A stretch of 59,885 nucleotides of DNA from an uncultured Bacteroidota bacterium. GTDB lineage: Bacteria; Bacteroidota; Bacteroidia; Chitinophagales; LD1. The stretch spans positions 1 to 59,885 of the forward strand of contig CAIOTH010000151.1 in NCBI GenBank assembly GCA_903861145.1, in the 5' to 3' direction. A program made the translations under genes and the position numbers. Position 1 is the stretch's first letter; the number at the start of each line of letters is the position of its first letter. The notes under the pieces are model-generated. The model worked only from the letters and a program-made list of their open reading frames with translations. It had not been told where the DNA came from and did not search any database. This document shows, piece after piece, positions 1-8,482 of the stretch.

Positions 1-972
1 GTAAAAATACATGTAGGGTTGAAACAAACTATCCAACTGCGGTCCGGTAGGCACCGGTGCTACGGCACAAAGTACTTTGCCATTGGGCAGTACGGCAGCA
101 GCGGCATCGGGGGTGCCCATGTGGTTGGGTATAACCGGCCCGGCTGTCCAACTGCCCAAGGTAGTATCGCCGGTGGGTGTGTAAATGGCCGTGTTACCAT
201 TGCTACCCAAAAACAAGGCACGCCCATCGGGTAGTACTATACCGGCACCGGTTTCGCCACCAAAGTTATCGTACAGGTTAACCGGTAGGTCGGCATCAGC
301 AATCCACCGGTTAAGTGCCGGTATAAATCGCTGGCTTTGGGTGGTGCCGGTTACCTCGTAAAGTATGCTGTTATCAGGTAGCTTAACCCAGGTTGCTTCA
401 TCGTCGGTGTAAAAGCACTGCGGGCCTTCACTAAAGCTGTTACTGGCAGCGTCGTAGATATAATTGTTCAACCAAAGTCCCTGAAACTCGCTGTAAGCAC
501 TGTTTTGCAAAATACGGCCGTCGGGTAGCATTTGCGAGTTTGCATCTTCTATTCGATAACCTGTGGGCAAGCCCGGTATGGGGCTCCAGGTATCGGCAAC
601 GGGGTCGTAAAGTTCGGCCATGCTGCCACCGGTGCCAAACTCGCCACCGGCTACATATACTTTGCCGTTGGGCAACACCCAACTGCTAAAATATATACGG
701 CTGTTTTGCATACTAGCCATAGGTGCCCAATGGCCATTAAGGTAACTACCGGTGCTATCGGGTATTAACTTGTTCCATGCGGGGCCGCAGCTATCGTCCC
801 ACACGGCAAGGGGGTCGTCGGTAATGGTGGTAATAATGTTGCCGTTGGTAAGCAGCAGCATAACGCCGTTATTAAGGCCGGGCGCAGTATCGCGCAGTGC
901 CGCCCAGGTGCCCTGTGCAGCACCGGTTAAACTTAAAGCGGACATAATAACAAGCAGGTATATTTTGCGCAT
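1..972 (-). CDS. Kelch-motif secreted protein, N-terminal part (cut by left edge)
   Basis: The reverse strand is open from an ATG at 972 to the window edge, 324 codons without a stop. The product begins with a signal peptide (MRKIYLLVIMSALSLTGAAQ) and continues with kelch-like blade motifs: a VLPNGKVYVAGGEFG strand pair near residue 85 followed by AELYDP and DTW, then LPDGRILQ, LPDNSILYEV, LPDGRALFLG and LPNGKVLCAV at regular spacing. Kelch propellers bind protein or carbohydrate ligands, and in this phylum such proteins are usually exported, often with a C-terminal T9SS domain that would lie outside the window. The ligand cannot be read from the sequence. The coding strand is very rich in ACCGGT (seven copies in 960 bases by hand count). 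Confidence 0.8.
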   Translation of the reverse strand, partial: MRKIYLLVIMSALSLTGAAQGTWAALRDTAPGLNNGVMLLLTNGNIITTITDDPLAVWDDSCGPAWNKLIPDSTGSYLNGHWAPMASMQNSRIYFSSWVLPNGKVYVAGGEFGTGGSMAELYDPVADTWSPIPGLPTGYRIEDANSQMLPDGRILQNSAYSEFQGLWLNNYIYDAASNSFSEGPQCFYTDDEATWVKLPDNSILYEVTGTTQSQRFIPALNRWIADADLPVNLYDNFGGETGAGIVLPDGRALFLGSNGNTAIYTPTGDTTLGSWTAGPVIPNHMGTPDAAAAVLPNGKVLCAVAPVPTGPQLDSLFQPYMYFY

Positions 973-1014
973 GCTGTGCTTTGTGGTAAATGTAATTAGA
1001 AATTTTTTGAGGGT

Positions 1015-1048
1015 GGGGTTGCCTTCGGCCCGCGCTATCCGTTACAAC
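1015..1048 (+). repeat. Dispersed repeat copy (GGGGTTGCCT...CGGCCCGCG type)
   Basis: This 34-base stretch, just upstream of the kelch gene, matches the reverse complement of 15196..15229 at 27 of 34 positions, including GGGGTTGCCT and CGGCCCGCG. Both copies are intergenic. It looks like a degraded member of an interspersed repeat family. Nothing nearby suggests how it moves. Confidence 0.5.
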
Positions 1049-1183
1049 CGCAAAGCCGGTTTTCACTGCAAATGCCTAAACATTGCATTAAAAATGTTTA
1101 AGTATTCACGAATTCCATTTTATTAACCAATAGAACCATGAGTAATCGCTAACCCGGGTCGGCCCAAACGCAATAATTGCCCC

Positions 1184-1212
1184 TTTGCCGATAATAAATT
1201 AGTGTAAATTCG
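1184..1212 (+). promoter_or_regulatory. Candidate Bacteroidota promoter (TTTG-N17-TAAATTCG)
   Basis: A -33-like TTTG at 1184..1187 and a -7-like TAAATTCG at 1205..1212 (seven of eight against TAnnTTTG) lie 34 bases before the ATG at 1247. The 17-base spacing is slightly short of the usual 19-21. Confidence 0.35.
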
Positions 1213-1246
1213 CTATAACGATTTAATCAACCCAAAATCTCCTGTT

Positions 1247-1855
1247 ATGAAAACCTGCTTTTTACGCGCTTTTGCTTTGATAGTTATTTGTGTAGCTGCT
1301 CTAACGGCTTCGGCTACTTCGGGTGTTTATTTAACCTACGATGATTTTAAAAACGGCAAAATTCAAAAGGCCGACGACGGTACCTTTCAATATCACTACA
1401 ACAACCGCAACATTACCTTTACCCAAGGTAGTGCCAAGCAAAAGTTTGCGGCCAAAAGTATTTGGGGCTTTTTATTAAACGACGAACTTTTTAGGATGAT
1501 ACCAAGCCCGCAAAATATTCCGCTGCCATGCAAACTTACCAGCGCAGGTAAATACTGTATTTGGTATTATAGCGAAAGTTATATGGCCAGCGGCGCCGGG
1601 GGCAGTAGCGAGCACACCATTGATGTTACCTACCTTTGTTATGGCATTAACGGGCAACCGTTTTTAATGTGGCACGATAAGCAACTTGAAAAGGCCGTTG
1701 CAGCCGTTAAAGAATTAAAGCCCGTGTTCGACTGCGCTAAAGGCCAAAAAAGCAGTATGATGAACACCTACCTAAGCATTATTACCGAGTGCATTAAAAC
1801 GCTGCCCGGTTATGTTGCCGATACTAAAAGCGTAGTTCCCGCAATTAAAAATTAG
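1247..1855 (+). CDS. Exported protein of unknown function
   Basis: The 202-residue product starts with a clear Sec signal peptide (hydrophobic stretch about residues 6-20, cleavage probably after ASA near residue 23). The mature part has a mixed polar composition, an early YLTYDDF segment and several Cys residues (in KLPCKL, KYCIWYY, TYLCYG, FDCAKG and TECIKT), which would suit disulfide bonding in the periplasm. There is no transmembrane helix, lipobox or T9SS tail. It stands alone between a divergent kelch gene and a same-strand helical protein 126 bases downstream. I do not recognise a family. The start is supported by the signal peptide directly after the ATG. Confidence 0.75.
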   Translation: MKTCFLRAFALIVICVAALTASATSGVYLTYDDFKNGKIQKADDGTFQYHYNNRNITFTQGSAKQKFAAKSIWGFLLNDELFRMIPSPQNIPLPCKLTSAGKYCIWYYSESYMASGAGGSSEHTIDVTYLCYGINGQPFLMWHDKQLEKAVAAVKELKPVFDCAKGQKSSMMNTYLSIITECIKTLPGYVADTKSVVPAIKN

Positions 1856-1981
1856 GGCCATTTAATAATGGGCTTAGTACATGGCTAAAGTGTATTTTAC
1901 ATTAACAACTTTGTATGGAGGGGGTTAAGTTTATTTCGCTATTGCTATTTAGGCCAGTTATTATATATTCACAGTCCGGAT

Positions 1982-3538
1982 ATGATAACCACCACCACGG
2001 AAATCCTAACCATCCAGAAATTCGTATTTCTGTTAGATGAGTTTCATTATAACGAATACCTCGGCCATTTGGTTGAGCGTAATCTTAAGCTATCGGTTAA
2101 ACTGGTAAAGCAAATACGCCAAACGTTGCCCGCTTTTGAGACACCCGATGAGCTTTGCAAAAAGCTATATGGCAAAAGCGGCGAAAGCAGGCTGGCGTTT
2201 AACCAGCTGGTTTCGTATACGTTTAAACAATCGGGGCACCTGGCCATTAATTACCCTTATTACTTAACACCTAACTACACGCGCCTTACCGACCTGGTAA
2301 ACAAAGGCGAAATTGAACAAACCGAGCTTTTAACCGATGCGCTGCTGGATATTGCAGGCCGTATTGAAGACCGCCCTACGCAATTAGTGGTGCTTAAGTT
2401 TTTAACCCAGCGCGCCTTTTTAATGAAACGCAACGTTGACGGCACCAAGTACATGGCCGAAATAAACCAGGTGCGTGTAACCGAAATGTGCTGCGATGAA
2501 ATACTTACTGCGTTGCGCCTGCATATCAATGCCAGCTCAAGTACTTTGCCGGGGGCTACAAAATTGCAAACGTACGAAAACATGTTTCTATCATACAGCG
2601 CGCACGAATCGAAAGTGGTAAGGTTGCTGGCGCAGTATGCACACATATACCTGTTGTTTTACACCGATAAAAGCCGCTTTTACCAACCCGCCACCCGCGA
2701 GTTGATGGATAGCCTTGAAAAGGATATTGAAAAGTATAAATACAAAGTGCTGCCCTTTGGCTTCGACCTAAAAAGCAGCTTTACATTTTACAAGCTCAAC
2801 TCGCCGTTTGCCAATCTTAACAGCCCCGAGGGCCGCCAGCATTTTGAAGAGTTGCAGGAGCATTACAAATCGGTGAAATTTTGGAATAGCTACCTCAACC
2901 TGCCCGAGGTGCTAACCATAGCCACCCGTGCATCGTTTTATCTTACCCAATACTCGCCGTTTGTATACCGTCAAAACTATCCCCAGCAGGTTAAGCCTGT
3001 AGATTTGGAAGGTATAGAAGCCCTTGCCCGGCGTTGTAACGAAATGCTTGAAGGGCAATGGCAAAAAAGCGATTACAAAAGCGATTACGTTAACCTTACC
3101 CTGCTAAGGGCCGGCTTGCTAATATTGTGCGGGGGCAAAAACATACAACAGGCAGCCGATGAGTTAGAGCATATGCTGGTACTATATCAGCAACATAATT
3201 TCGGCGGCGCTACCGATACTATTTTCCTGTTTTTAATGATGGCCTATTTTAGCCTTAAGGATTACGAAAAATGCATACAAACGTTTGCCCGGTATACAAA
3301 ATCGGTAAGCCCCAAAACTTTCTCAAAGGGTAACGATATTGATATACACATATATTTTTATGCAGCGAAGTGGTTACAGCGCCATAGCAAACAGTACCTG
3401 TGCAAACTATACGCTACCTATCAGCGCACTCTCGCCGCCGATGCTATACCCGGCCACAGCCAAAAAATATTAGATTGTTTAAATTACCTCAACATCCCGT
3501 TTCAGCAAATGCACGAAAACGAAGTTGCGGTTCAATAA
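1982..3538 (+). CDS. Cytoplasmic alpha-helical protein, unknown function
   Basis: The 518-residue product has no signal peptide or membrane segment and is rich in Leu, Tyr, Lys and Glu in amphipathic helical patterns. The C-terminal half (about residues 340-480) has helix-turn-helix pairs resembling TPR-like repeats, for example AYFSLKDYEKCIQTFARY. I see no catalytic motif. A second long helical protein without recognisable motifs lies at 46432..47892 (486 residues). The two share general character and a repeat-like C-terminal half, but I could not align them convincingly by eye. It may be a scaffolding protein. The next gene starts 48 bases downstream on the same strand, so co-transcription is possible. 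Confidence 0.75.
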   Translation: MITTTTEILTIQKFVFLLDEFHYNEYLGHLVERNLKLSVKLVKQIRQTLPAFETPDELCKKLYGKSGESRLAFNQLVSYTFKQSGHLAINYPYYLTPNYTRLTDLVNKGEIEQTELLTDALLDIAGRIEDRPTQLVVLKFLTQRAFLMKRNVDGTKYMAEINQVRVTEMCCDEILTALRLHINASSSTLPGATKLQTYENMFLSYSAHESKVVRLLAQYAHIYLLFYTDKSRFYQPATRELMDSLEKDIEKYKYKVLPFGFDLKSSFTFYKLNSPFANLNSPEGRQHFEELQEHYKSVKFWNSYLNLPEVLTIATRASFYLTQYSPFVYRQNYPQQVKPVDLEGIEALARRCNEMLEGQWQKSDYKSDYVNLTLLRAGLLILCGGKNIQQAADELEHMLVLYQQHNFGGATDTIFLFLMMAYFSLKDYEKCIQTFARYTKSVSPKTFSKGNDIDIHIYFYAAKWLQRHSKQYLCKLYATYQRTLAADAIPGHSQKILDCLNYLNIPFQQMHENEVAVQ

Positions 3539-3586
3539 TATACCGGCATTTTTCCTGCAAATCCTGTATCTTCAAAAAAAATTACC

Positions 3587-3946
3587 ATGGCCGAAAACGA
3601 ATCTTCGCGTAAAAAATTCCTGCAAATGCTGGGCTTATCAACCGGTGCTGCAGTACTGGGCACTACTGTAATATCAGAAGTTACCGGCAACGACCACGTA
3701 GCCCTGGTAAAAAGCGAGCATAAAGAGTTTATGGCGCGCTACGCACAATGGATGGACGAGTATTTAAAAGTAATCGAAATACAAAAAACAAATCCCGGCG
3801 ACCCCGAAAACCATAAAACACTTATGGCCCTTGCCGCCAAAGCCGAAACCTTTAAACCCGAACTTGCCGAGTACATGCACGACGAAAACTTTGCACTGGT
3901 ATTCAGGGCATCTATCGAAAAGATGACTAAGCAAATACCCACTTAG
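3587..3946 (+). CDS. Small protein with Tat-like N-terminal segment
   Basis: The 119-residue product opens with SSRKKFLQMLGLSTGAAVLG, which has the form of a twin-arginine signal (S/T-R-x-F-L-x followed by a Gly/Ala-rich hydrophobic stretch) but with RK in place of RR. The mature part is short and helical with many charged residues (HKEFMARYAQWMDEYLK). Family knowledge: small proteins of this shape with Tat-like N-termini occur in Bacteroidota; no function is known to me. It follows the helical protein gene by 48 bases and ends before the convergent SDR gene. Whether the Lys substitution allows Tat export is open, since some lineages tolerate RK or KR. Confidence 0.65.
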   Translation: MAENESSRKKFLQMLGLSTGAAVLGTTVISEVTGNDHVALVKSEHKEFMARYAQWMDEYLKVIEIQKTNPGDPENHKTLMALAAKAETFKPELAEYMHDENFALVFRASIEKMTKQIPT

Positions 3947-4001
3947 GTAAAGCGTCCTTCTGTATAAAATATTTAACCCACACGTACAGTAGCAATATTC
4001 A

Positions 4002-4817
4002 CTACTCAGTAAGCAGCGATTTCATTTGTTTGGCTATAAAGTTAATGGCAAACCCGGGTGCTACGCGATACATGAAATCTAAAAATTTAGAATCGTTGCC
4101 CACGTAAATACGAAACTTGTTTTTCTCCATGCCATCAACAATTATTTCGGCGGCCTTAACAGGCGGCATAGGCGTAAGCACCGGTTTTTTGCTGGTATCT
4201 TCGGGTTTAGGCATATTACTTGTTACTCCCGAATTAGCCATGATATTGGTGCCAATAGCACCGGGAAAAACAACCGACACTTTTACATTCGTTTCCATCA
4301 ACTCGGCATGTAAAGCTTCCGTTAAAAGTTTTACCGCCGCTTTGGTAGCGCCGTAAATACTTTGGCCCGGTACCGGCAAAAAACCACCCATGCTCGATAT
4401 GTTTACAATATGCGCCTCGGCCCGTTGCAGCAAATGCGGAAGAAAAGCCTTGGTCATATAAAGCGTGCCGTAAAAGTTTATGTTCACCACTCTTTCAATC
4501 ACGGCATAATCAAGCTTACTTACCTTAACAAACGGCTGAATAATGCCAGCGTTGTTTATAAGCCCGTCAACCCCACCGGTTGTGGTAATGGTTTGTTGGG
4601 CAAAGGCTTCAACAGCGGCTTTGTCGGTAATGTTTAAGACGGCGGTCGTCAAATTACCGGCTTTATCTCCGGCTAGTTTAGCAGTTTGCTGCAAGGCGGT
4701 TTCGTTTACATCAACTGCAATTACCCTGGCACCTTTTGCAAGCAGGTTAAGCACAATTTCGCGGCCCATACCATTGCCTCCGCCGGTTATAACTATGGTT
4801 TTGTTACTCGCTTTCAT
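4002..4817 (-). CDS. Short-chain dehydrogenase/reductase (SDR) family oxidoreductase
   Basis: The 271-residue product is a classical SDR: cofactor motif TGGGNGMG at residues 11-18, an acidic residue after strand 2 (AVDVNE, near 36) that favours NAD(H), the NNAG motif at 88-91, catalytic Ser at 141-142 (NISSMGG), and YGATK giving Tyr155 and Lys159. It should reduce or oxidise a carbonyl/hydroxyl substrate in the cytoplasm; the substrate is not deducible. The tail beyond residue 190 carries a proline-rich insert (KKPVLTPMPP) and a positively charged C-terminus, as in SDRs often described as acting on lipids or steroids. It is transcribed alone and divergent from the lipoprotein gene at 4987. 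Confidence 0.9.
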   Translation of the reverse strand: MKASNKTIVITGGGNGMGREIVLNLLAKGARVIAVDVNETALQQTAKLAGDKAGNLTTAVLNITDKAAVEAFAQQTITTTGGVDGLINNAGIIQPFVKVSKLDYAVIERVVNINFYGTLYMTKAFLPHLLQRAEAHIVNISSMGGFLPVPGQSIYGATKAAVKLLTEALHAELMETNVKVSVVFPGAIGTNIMANSGVTSNMPKPEDTSKKPVLTPMPPVKAAEIIVDGMEKNKFRIYVGNDSKFLDFMYRVAPGFAINFIAKQMKSLLTE

Positions 4818-4986
4818 ATGGCTTGGTTATCTTATTAAAACGCGTATGTTCTATACTACGTTAAAGATAATAACAGGGCTTTTTCGAAACAATGTTTAAA
4901 ATCAGGACTAAACATGCTCTAAGCTCATTTATTCTTGCTTAAATTCGTTGCAGGCTTTACAGTATTAAATTAATTGCGCAACATCT

Positions 4987-5760
4987 TTGAAAACGTCGTT
5001 TTTATTTGTGGTTCTTATGCTGCTTTTAGCTTGCCAGAGGAAGCAGGCTAAAAACGTACAGCACATGGATGGAACGGTATCGGCCCATTCAACAAATAAC
5101 TCATTTTATTTAATAGATAGCCTGAATAAGTATTCGGGAGCCGATAGTTTATTTATAACCGGCGGGCACTTGTATTATGTAGGCAGAGCCAACAAAAAGG
5201 ATTTTGCCGTTGCCCTGCAAAACGACAGTACAATTGTTTTTTACCAACGCGTTAATGCTACCTGGGATGCAACAGATACTTTGCGCAGCGCTGAGGGGGG
5301 ATTTGGATTTCATGGAGTGAGTGTAAAAGATTTAAACGGAGATAATAGGGGGGATGTTATTATTGCCCACGACCTGATCGGGTCGGCAGGAAACACGGTG
5401 AACTTTGTTTTTCTTTTTGATGACAGGCGGAATGAATTCGTCCATAACCAGTATTACGACCTTGGTAATGTGCGGTACATTTCAAAAAGCAAATTGGTGG
5501 GCTCATCATGGTTTGCGGGCATTTTGCATTCACAGGAAAAAATGACTTACAAAATTACCGGTGACAGTTTAACCTTTAATGAAGGAGTGACACTTTTCGC
5601 GCTAGAGACTATGGCCCCTGATGATACAATTGGAACACTTGAGTTTTACAAAATGAAAGGTGAAAAGAGAATTGTTACAAAAAGAATACACGCGGACATT
5701 GATAAACTTTGGGATGTTTTTGATAAAACCTATTGGGACGGAGAAATGGAAGATGACTGA
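4987..5760 (+). CDS. Lipoprotein with one calcium-loop (FG-GAP-like) motif; TTG start
   Basis: The 257-residue product has a lipoprotein signal peptide with lipobox LLAC at Cys16. The reading frame has a TAA at 4966..4968 and no ATG upstream, so the only start that keeps the signal peptide is the TTG at 4987; an internal ATG at 5017 would leave just five residues before the lipid-attachment Cys. Residues 115-123 (DLNGDNRGD) have the Asp/Asn spacing of a calcium loop as in FG-GAP/VCBS blades, but only one copy is present. It probably sits on the inner face of the outer membrane. CATCTTTG at 4982..4989 overlaps the start codon and resembles a -7 promoter element, which leaves the start somewhat uncertain. 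Confidence 0.65.
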   Translation: MKTSFLFVVLMLLLACQRKQAKNVQHMDGTVSAHSTNNSFYLIDSLNKYSGADSLFITGGHLYYVGRANKKDFAVALQNDSTIVFYQRVNATWDATDTLRSAEGGFGFHGVSVKDLNGDNRGDVIIAHDLIGSAGNTVNFVFLFDDRRNEFVHNQYYDLGNVRYISKSKLVGSSWFAGILHSQEKMTYKITGDSLTFNEGVTLFALETMAPDDTIGTLEFYKMKGEKRIVTKRIHADIDKLWDVFDKTYWDGEMEDD

Positions 5761-5934
5761 ACACGCTGGCCTTCTCTAAAACTCAAAACAAATAAACATC
5801 CTCCGCTTTCCTGACTTGGTATAGGTGGCCCGAGAAGACTATACAGATAAATTATTTATTGAAATGAACAGTTAAGTGACTTGTTGTTCGGTTTGGTTTT
5901 GCGGAGCGCAGGTTATAATTGATTGAGAATTTAG

Positions 5935-6381
5935 CTAAGCACCAAATTGGCGCAGGTGATGATCGGTATGCTTGTAAGCAATGCGCGCCCAGTTTACGGC
6001 TGTAAATTTGCCAAATAAAGGATGGTAAGGCCAGTCTGTTTGCTGCTGCTTTAAAGCAAACCATTGTACGTTTTGCTTCAGCAATTCCTTTTCAGCAATA
6101 ATATCGTAATGATTTTTGGCTTTAAACTCAGGCATGGTATCGCCTTTTGCTTTTGGGTAAGGCATGTTACCAAGCCCCATTGGCTTAATAAATACTTTCA
6201 TAAACCAGTTGCCCTTGTAAGCCACATCATAATCGCCTTTGACGTAACCTAAAAACCGGTTGCAGTGCCACAACATTTGATCTACGGTCATTTGTCCCCA
6301 AACCGACTTTGAATCTGCGTCAATATTATTTAGCCGAAGTAACAACTCGTTTCTTGATTCGGGTTCAAAAAGATTTTTCAC
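5935..6381 (-). CDS. DUF1569 / DinB-like protein
   Basis: The product belongs to the DUF1569 group of the DinB-like four-helix bundle superfamily. Counting from an in-frame ATG at 6444, the WGQMTVDQMLWHCNR segment carries His60, and HTDHHLRQFG near the C-terminus gives His159 and His163, the usual metal-binding pattern. The reaction is unknown; relatives are predicted metal-dependent thiol transferases. I place the start at the GTG at 6381 (149 residues, VKNLFEP...) rather than the ATG at 6444, because family members normally begin just before this point and a promoter-like pair at 6424..6454 lies between the two starts. The C-terminal end faces the lipoprotein gene. Confidence 0.8.
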   Translation of the reverse strand: MKNLFEPESRNELLLRLNNIDADSKSVWGQMTVDQMLWHCNRFLGYVKGDYDVAYKGNWFMKVFIKPMGLGNMPYPKAKGDTMPEFKAKNHYDIIAEKELLKQNVQWFALKQQQTDWPYHPLFGKFTAVNWARIAYKHTDHHLRQFGA

Positions 6382-6423
6382 GTCTAATTCAATTTTCGTT
6401 TTTATACATGTGCAAGCAGGGCT

Positions 6424-6454
6424 TAAAGATAAAACCTCAGGCATTCTTATCCAA
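6424..6454 (-). promoter_or_regulatory. Candidate promoter for the DUF1569 gene
   Basis: On the minus strand TTGG (6451..6454), 19 bases, then TATCTTTA (6424..6431, seven of eight against TAnnTTTG). It lies 42 bases before the GTG at 6381 and inside the longer ATG-started frame, so it favours the GTG. Confidence 0.4.
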
Positions 6455-6542
6455 TATTACCCTTTAAACATTAGATGTGCAGAACGCTTACGTAGAATTT
6501 GTTTGCCAAAAAATCACAAAATATAATATATAGATTTATACT

Positions 6543-6558
6543 TGGCACTGTGCTTGCA
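6543..6558 (+). promoter_or_regulatory. Sigma-54 (RpoN) type -24/-12 promoter
   Basis: TGGCAC at 6543..6548, five bases, then TTGCA at 6554..6558 matches the RpoN consensus TGGCAC-N5-TTGCA, with the invariant GG (6544-6545) and GC (6556-6557) correctly spaced. It lies in an intergenic region 59 bases before the ATG at 6617. I noticed no other equally good match in the window. Sigma-54 promoters need an enhancer-binding activator, so the downstream operon is probably tightly regulated. Confidence 0.75.
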
Positions 6559-6616
6559 TTAAAGCAAAACAGAAATAAAGTATATTACACTAACCTAAAC
6601 AACCCGCAGCAAGTAT

Positions 6617-8452
6617 ATGAAAAGACTATCCGCTTCTTTACTATTTGCTTTGCTGTGTTTTTGTGCTGCTGCGCAGCAAGATACTTTTTACAATAGTTTT
6701 GGCCCTATATACCAATACCAGGACCAAGGGGCTACACCTTCGCTGAAAAACGGAGAGCGACTTCAGGATTAGGTGAATGCCAACATGGTTGTTCCTGAGT
6801 TTTATAAACTACATAATATTACCTGGCACACAAGCGCATCTTTTACTATTGACACCGCCGGTAAAATGGTGCATATCTACCGGTTCCACGACCTGTTTTA
6901 TGAAGCACAGAATGAGTTAAACAGGATATTGGAAAAAATGCCTTTGTGGAACCCCGGTTATATTAAAGGCAAGCCTGTGAATGTTGGCATGTGGTGCCAG
7001 GGCAATTTTGGCAATCCGGCAGAAGCAACAAGAGTAACCGCCGAGAACGAGGTTCGGTATACAAAAAGTAAGAATCAGGATAAAGCAATATTGAACATGC
7101 TGGATGCAATGTTTGGCGATGTTCTTAGCGTATGCATTGCGCAGGACCCAACGCTTAAAAACGGAGAAGTATATCTGCGGTTTGCTATTGATAGTAACAG
7201 TAACCTTGTATACCGGCAAATAAAAGGCGACACCGCCGCCTCTGCAATAGCATTATTTGCACTGCAACATTTTGTTGATGATGAAAAACATAACCCCTGG
7301 TTGTATTCGGCAGACCATTACCTTGACTGGCGACGCTCTCAGCGCGTTATGGATTCGAAGGACACCTTTCATTTTAGTGCGCTCGATACCTTTGAAATTA
7401 CTTCGCATTTAAACGTTATAAAGGCCCCCGATGAAACCACAGTTGCTGAGCCCTTTATGAGCAAAAAGGGCAATTTCAAAAAATCTATGGGTATAGTGCC
7501 TGCGTTTAGAATTGAACAACCGGCGCTTGTTACGCCTGAATATAAAATGCAGCAACCGGCCCCTGCAAAAATAGTTAAGTGCGAATACCGCATTGAGGAC
7601 TTTGCAAGTCACGATCTGGGCAGAACCGTAACGTGGTATGATAGTACCAAACGCCCGGTTAAACGTGATATTTCTGCGTATGATTGCAGGGAGGTAGTAT
7701 ACTACAACCAATCTACCGGTAAAAGTTTGGAGTTTCAATATGTTTCAACCTGGGGTAAACGGGTACTTGATAGCAACGGCCGGCTAAATCCGGTTCCCCT
7801 GCATCTTGATGCAATAGTTGAACATGGATACAACGCTGCGCAGGATTCTCTGGGTACAAGAACTATTTTTCCAAAACAGCAGGCCAATTACTTTAATAAA
7901 CTACTCGATACTATATATTACTACAATAAAAATGGGTTTGCCGATTCGGCACATATATTTAATGGGGCCGAGTATTATACATTAACGTTTTCGTACAACA
8001 AAAAGAAACAACTTGTTGAAATGCGGGCGACAACTGTTGATCAATCAAATTATGGTACAACGTATTATAAGATGTTTTGTAATTACACCTATAACAGCCA
8101 TGGCGATATTAAAAGCATAGAGCAACAAACGAAATCGTGGGGCCCACGCATAAACGGCGATACGGTTAAGCCAAAGCCCGAAATTAAGGCATGGTATGAT
8201 TACGATGCTCAAAACAGGCCGGTTAAGTATACCTTTGTTTACATCAAAAATAAGCCCTTGGTAAACGATACTTCCGAGGCTGTTTATACTTATTCGCCGG
8301 GAGCAATTATAAGCCGGTGGACCTACCGTAAGGACGAAAATATTATTGAACAGCATTTTAACCAATATGGTTATCTCATCAGCGATGTGCGATACACTGT
8401 GCTTTACCCTGGCGATAAGCGCACTATAATTTATGATTATGATTATTATTAA
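6617..8452 (+). pseudogene. Exported protein gene split by an in-frame amber codon
   Basis: An ATG at 6617 starts a good signal peptide (MKRLSASLLFALLCFCAAAQ) and 51 codons in the same frame as the 559-codon ORF that follows; they are separated only by a TAG at 6770..6772, immediately followed by GTG. The two parts read as one protein of about 611 residues, with one codon (possibly Tyr, a single-base change) replaced by the stop. The RpoN-type promoter upstream and the intact downstream genes suggest the locus is or was functional. Either this is a recent nonsense mutation or sequencing error, the amber is read through, or translation restarts at the abutting GTG to make a leaderless product. 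Confidence 0.65.
6773..8452 (+). CDS. Downstream part of the amber-split protein; TonB-C-like segment and Tyr-rich repeats
   Basis: The 559-residue frame has no signal peptide of its own. Residues about 40-75 contain ILEKMPLWNPGYIKGKPVNV, which follows the MPxWxPGxxxGKPVxV pattern of the TonB C-terminal domain in Bacteroidota, although the usual strand after it is poorly kept. The C-terminal half (about 330-559) is rich in Tyr, Asp and Asn with repeated patterns such as ADSAHIFNG and QNRPVKYTFVY, reminiscent of the YD/toxin-like beta repeats of surface proteins. Twelve bases separate it from the OmpA-domain gene, so the three genes 6617-11047 form one probable operon. The function is unknown. 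Confidence 0.65.
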   Translation: MNANMVVPEFYKLHNITWHTSASFTIDTAGKMVHIYRFHDLFYEAQNELNRILEKMPLWNPGYIKGKPVNVGMWCQGNFGNPAEATRVTAENEVRYTKSKNQDKAILNMLDAMFGDVLSVCIAQDPTLKNGEVYLRFAIDSNSNLVYRQIKGDTAASAIALFALQHFVDDEKHNPWLYSADHYLDWRRSQRVMDSKDTFHFSALDTFEITSHLNVIKAPDETTVAEPFMSKKGNFKKSMGIVPAFRIEQPALVTPEYKMQQPAPAKIVKCEYRIEDFASHDLGRTVTWYDSTKRPVKRDISAYDCREVVYYNQSTGKSLEFQYVSTWGKRVLDSNGRLNPVPLHLDAIVEHGYNAAQDSLGTRTIFPKQQANYFNKLLDTIYYYNKNGFADSAHIFNGAEYYTLTFSYNKKKQLVEMRATTVDQSNYGTTYYKMFCNYTYNSHGDIKSIEQQTKSWGPRINGDTVKPKPEIKAWYDYDAQNRPVKYTFVYIKNKPLVNDTSEAVYTYSPGAIISRWTYRKDENIIEQHFNQYGYLISDVRYTVLYPGDKRTIIYDYDYY

Positions 8453-8482
8453 TGGATTTAGAACATGAAACAACACCGGTAT

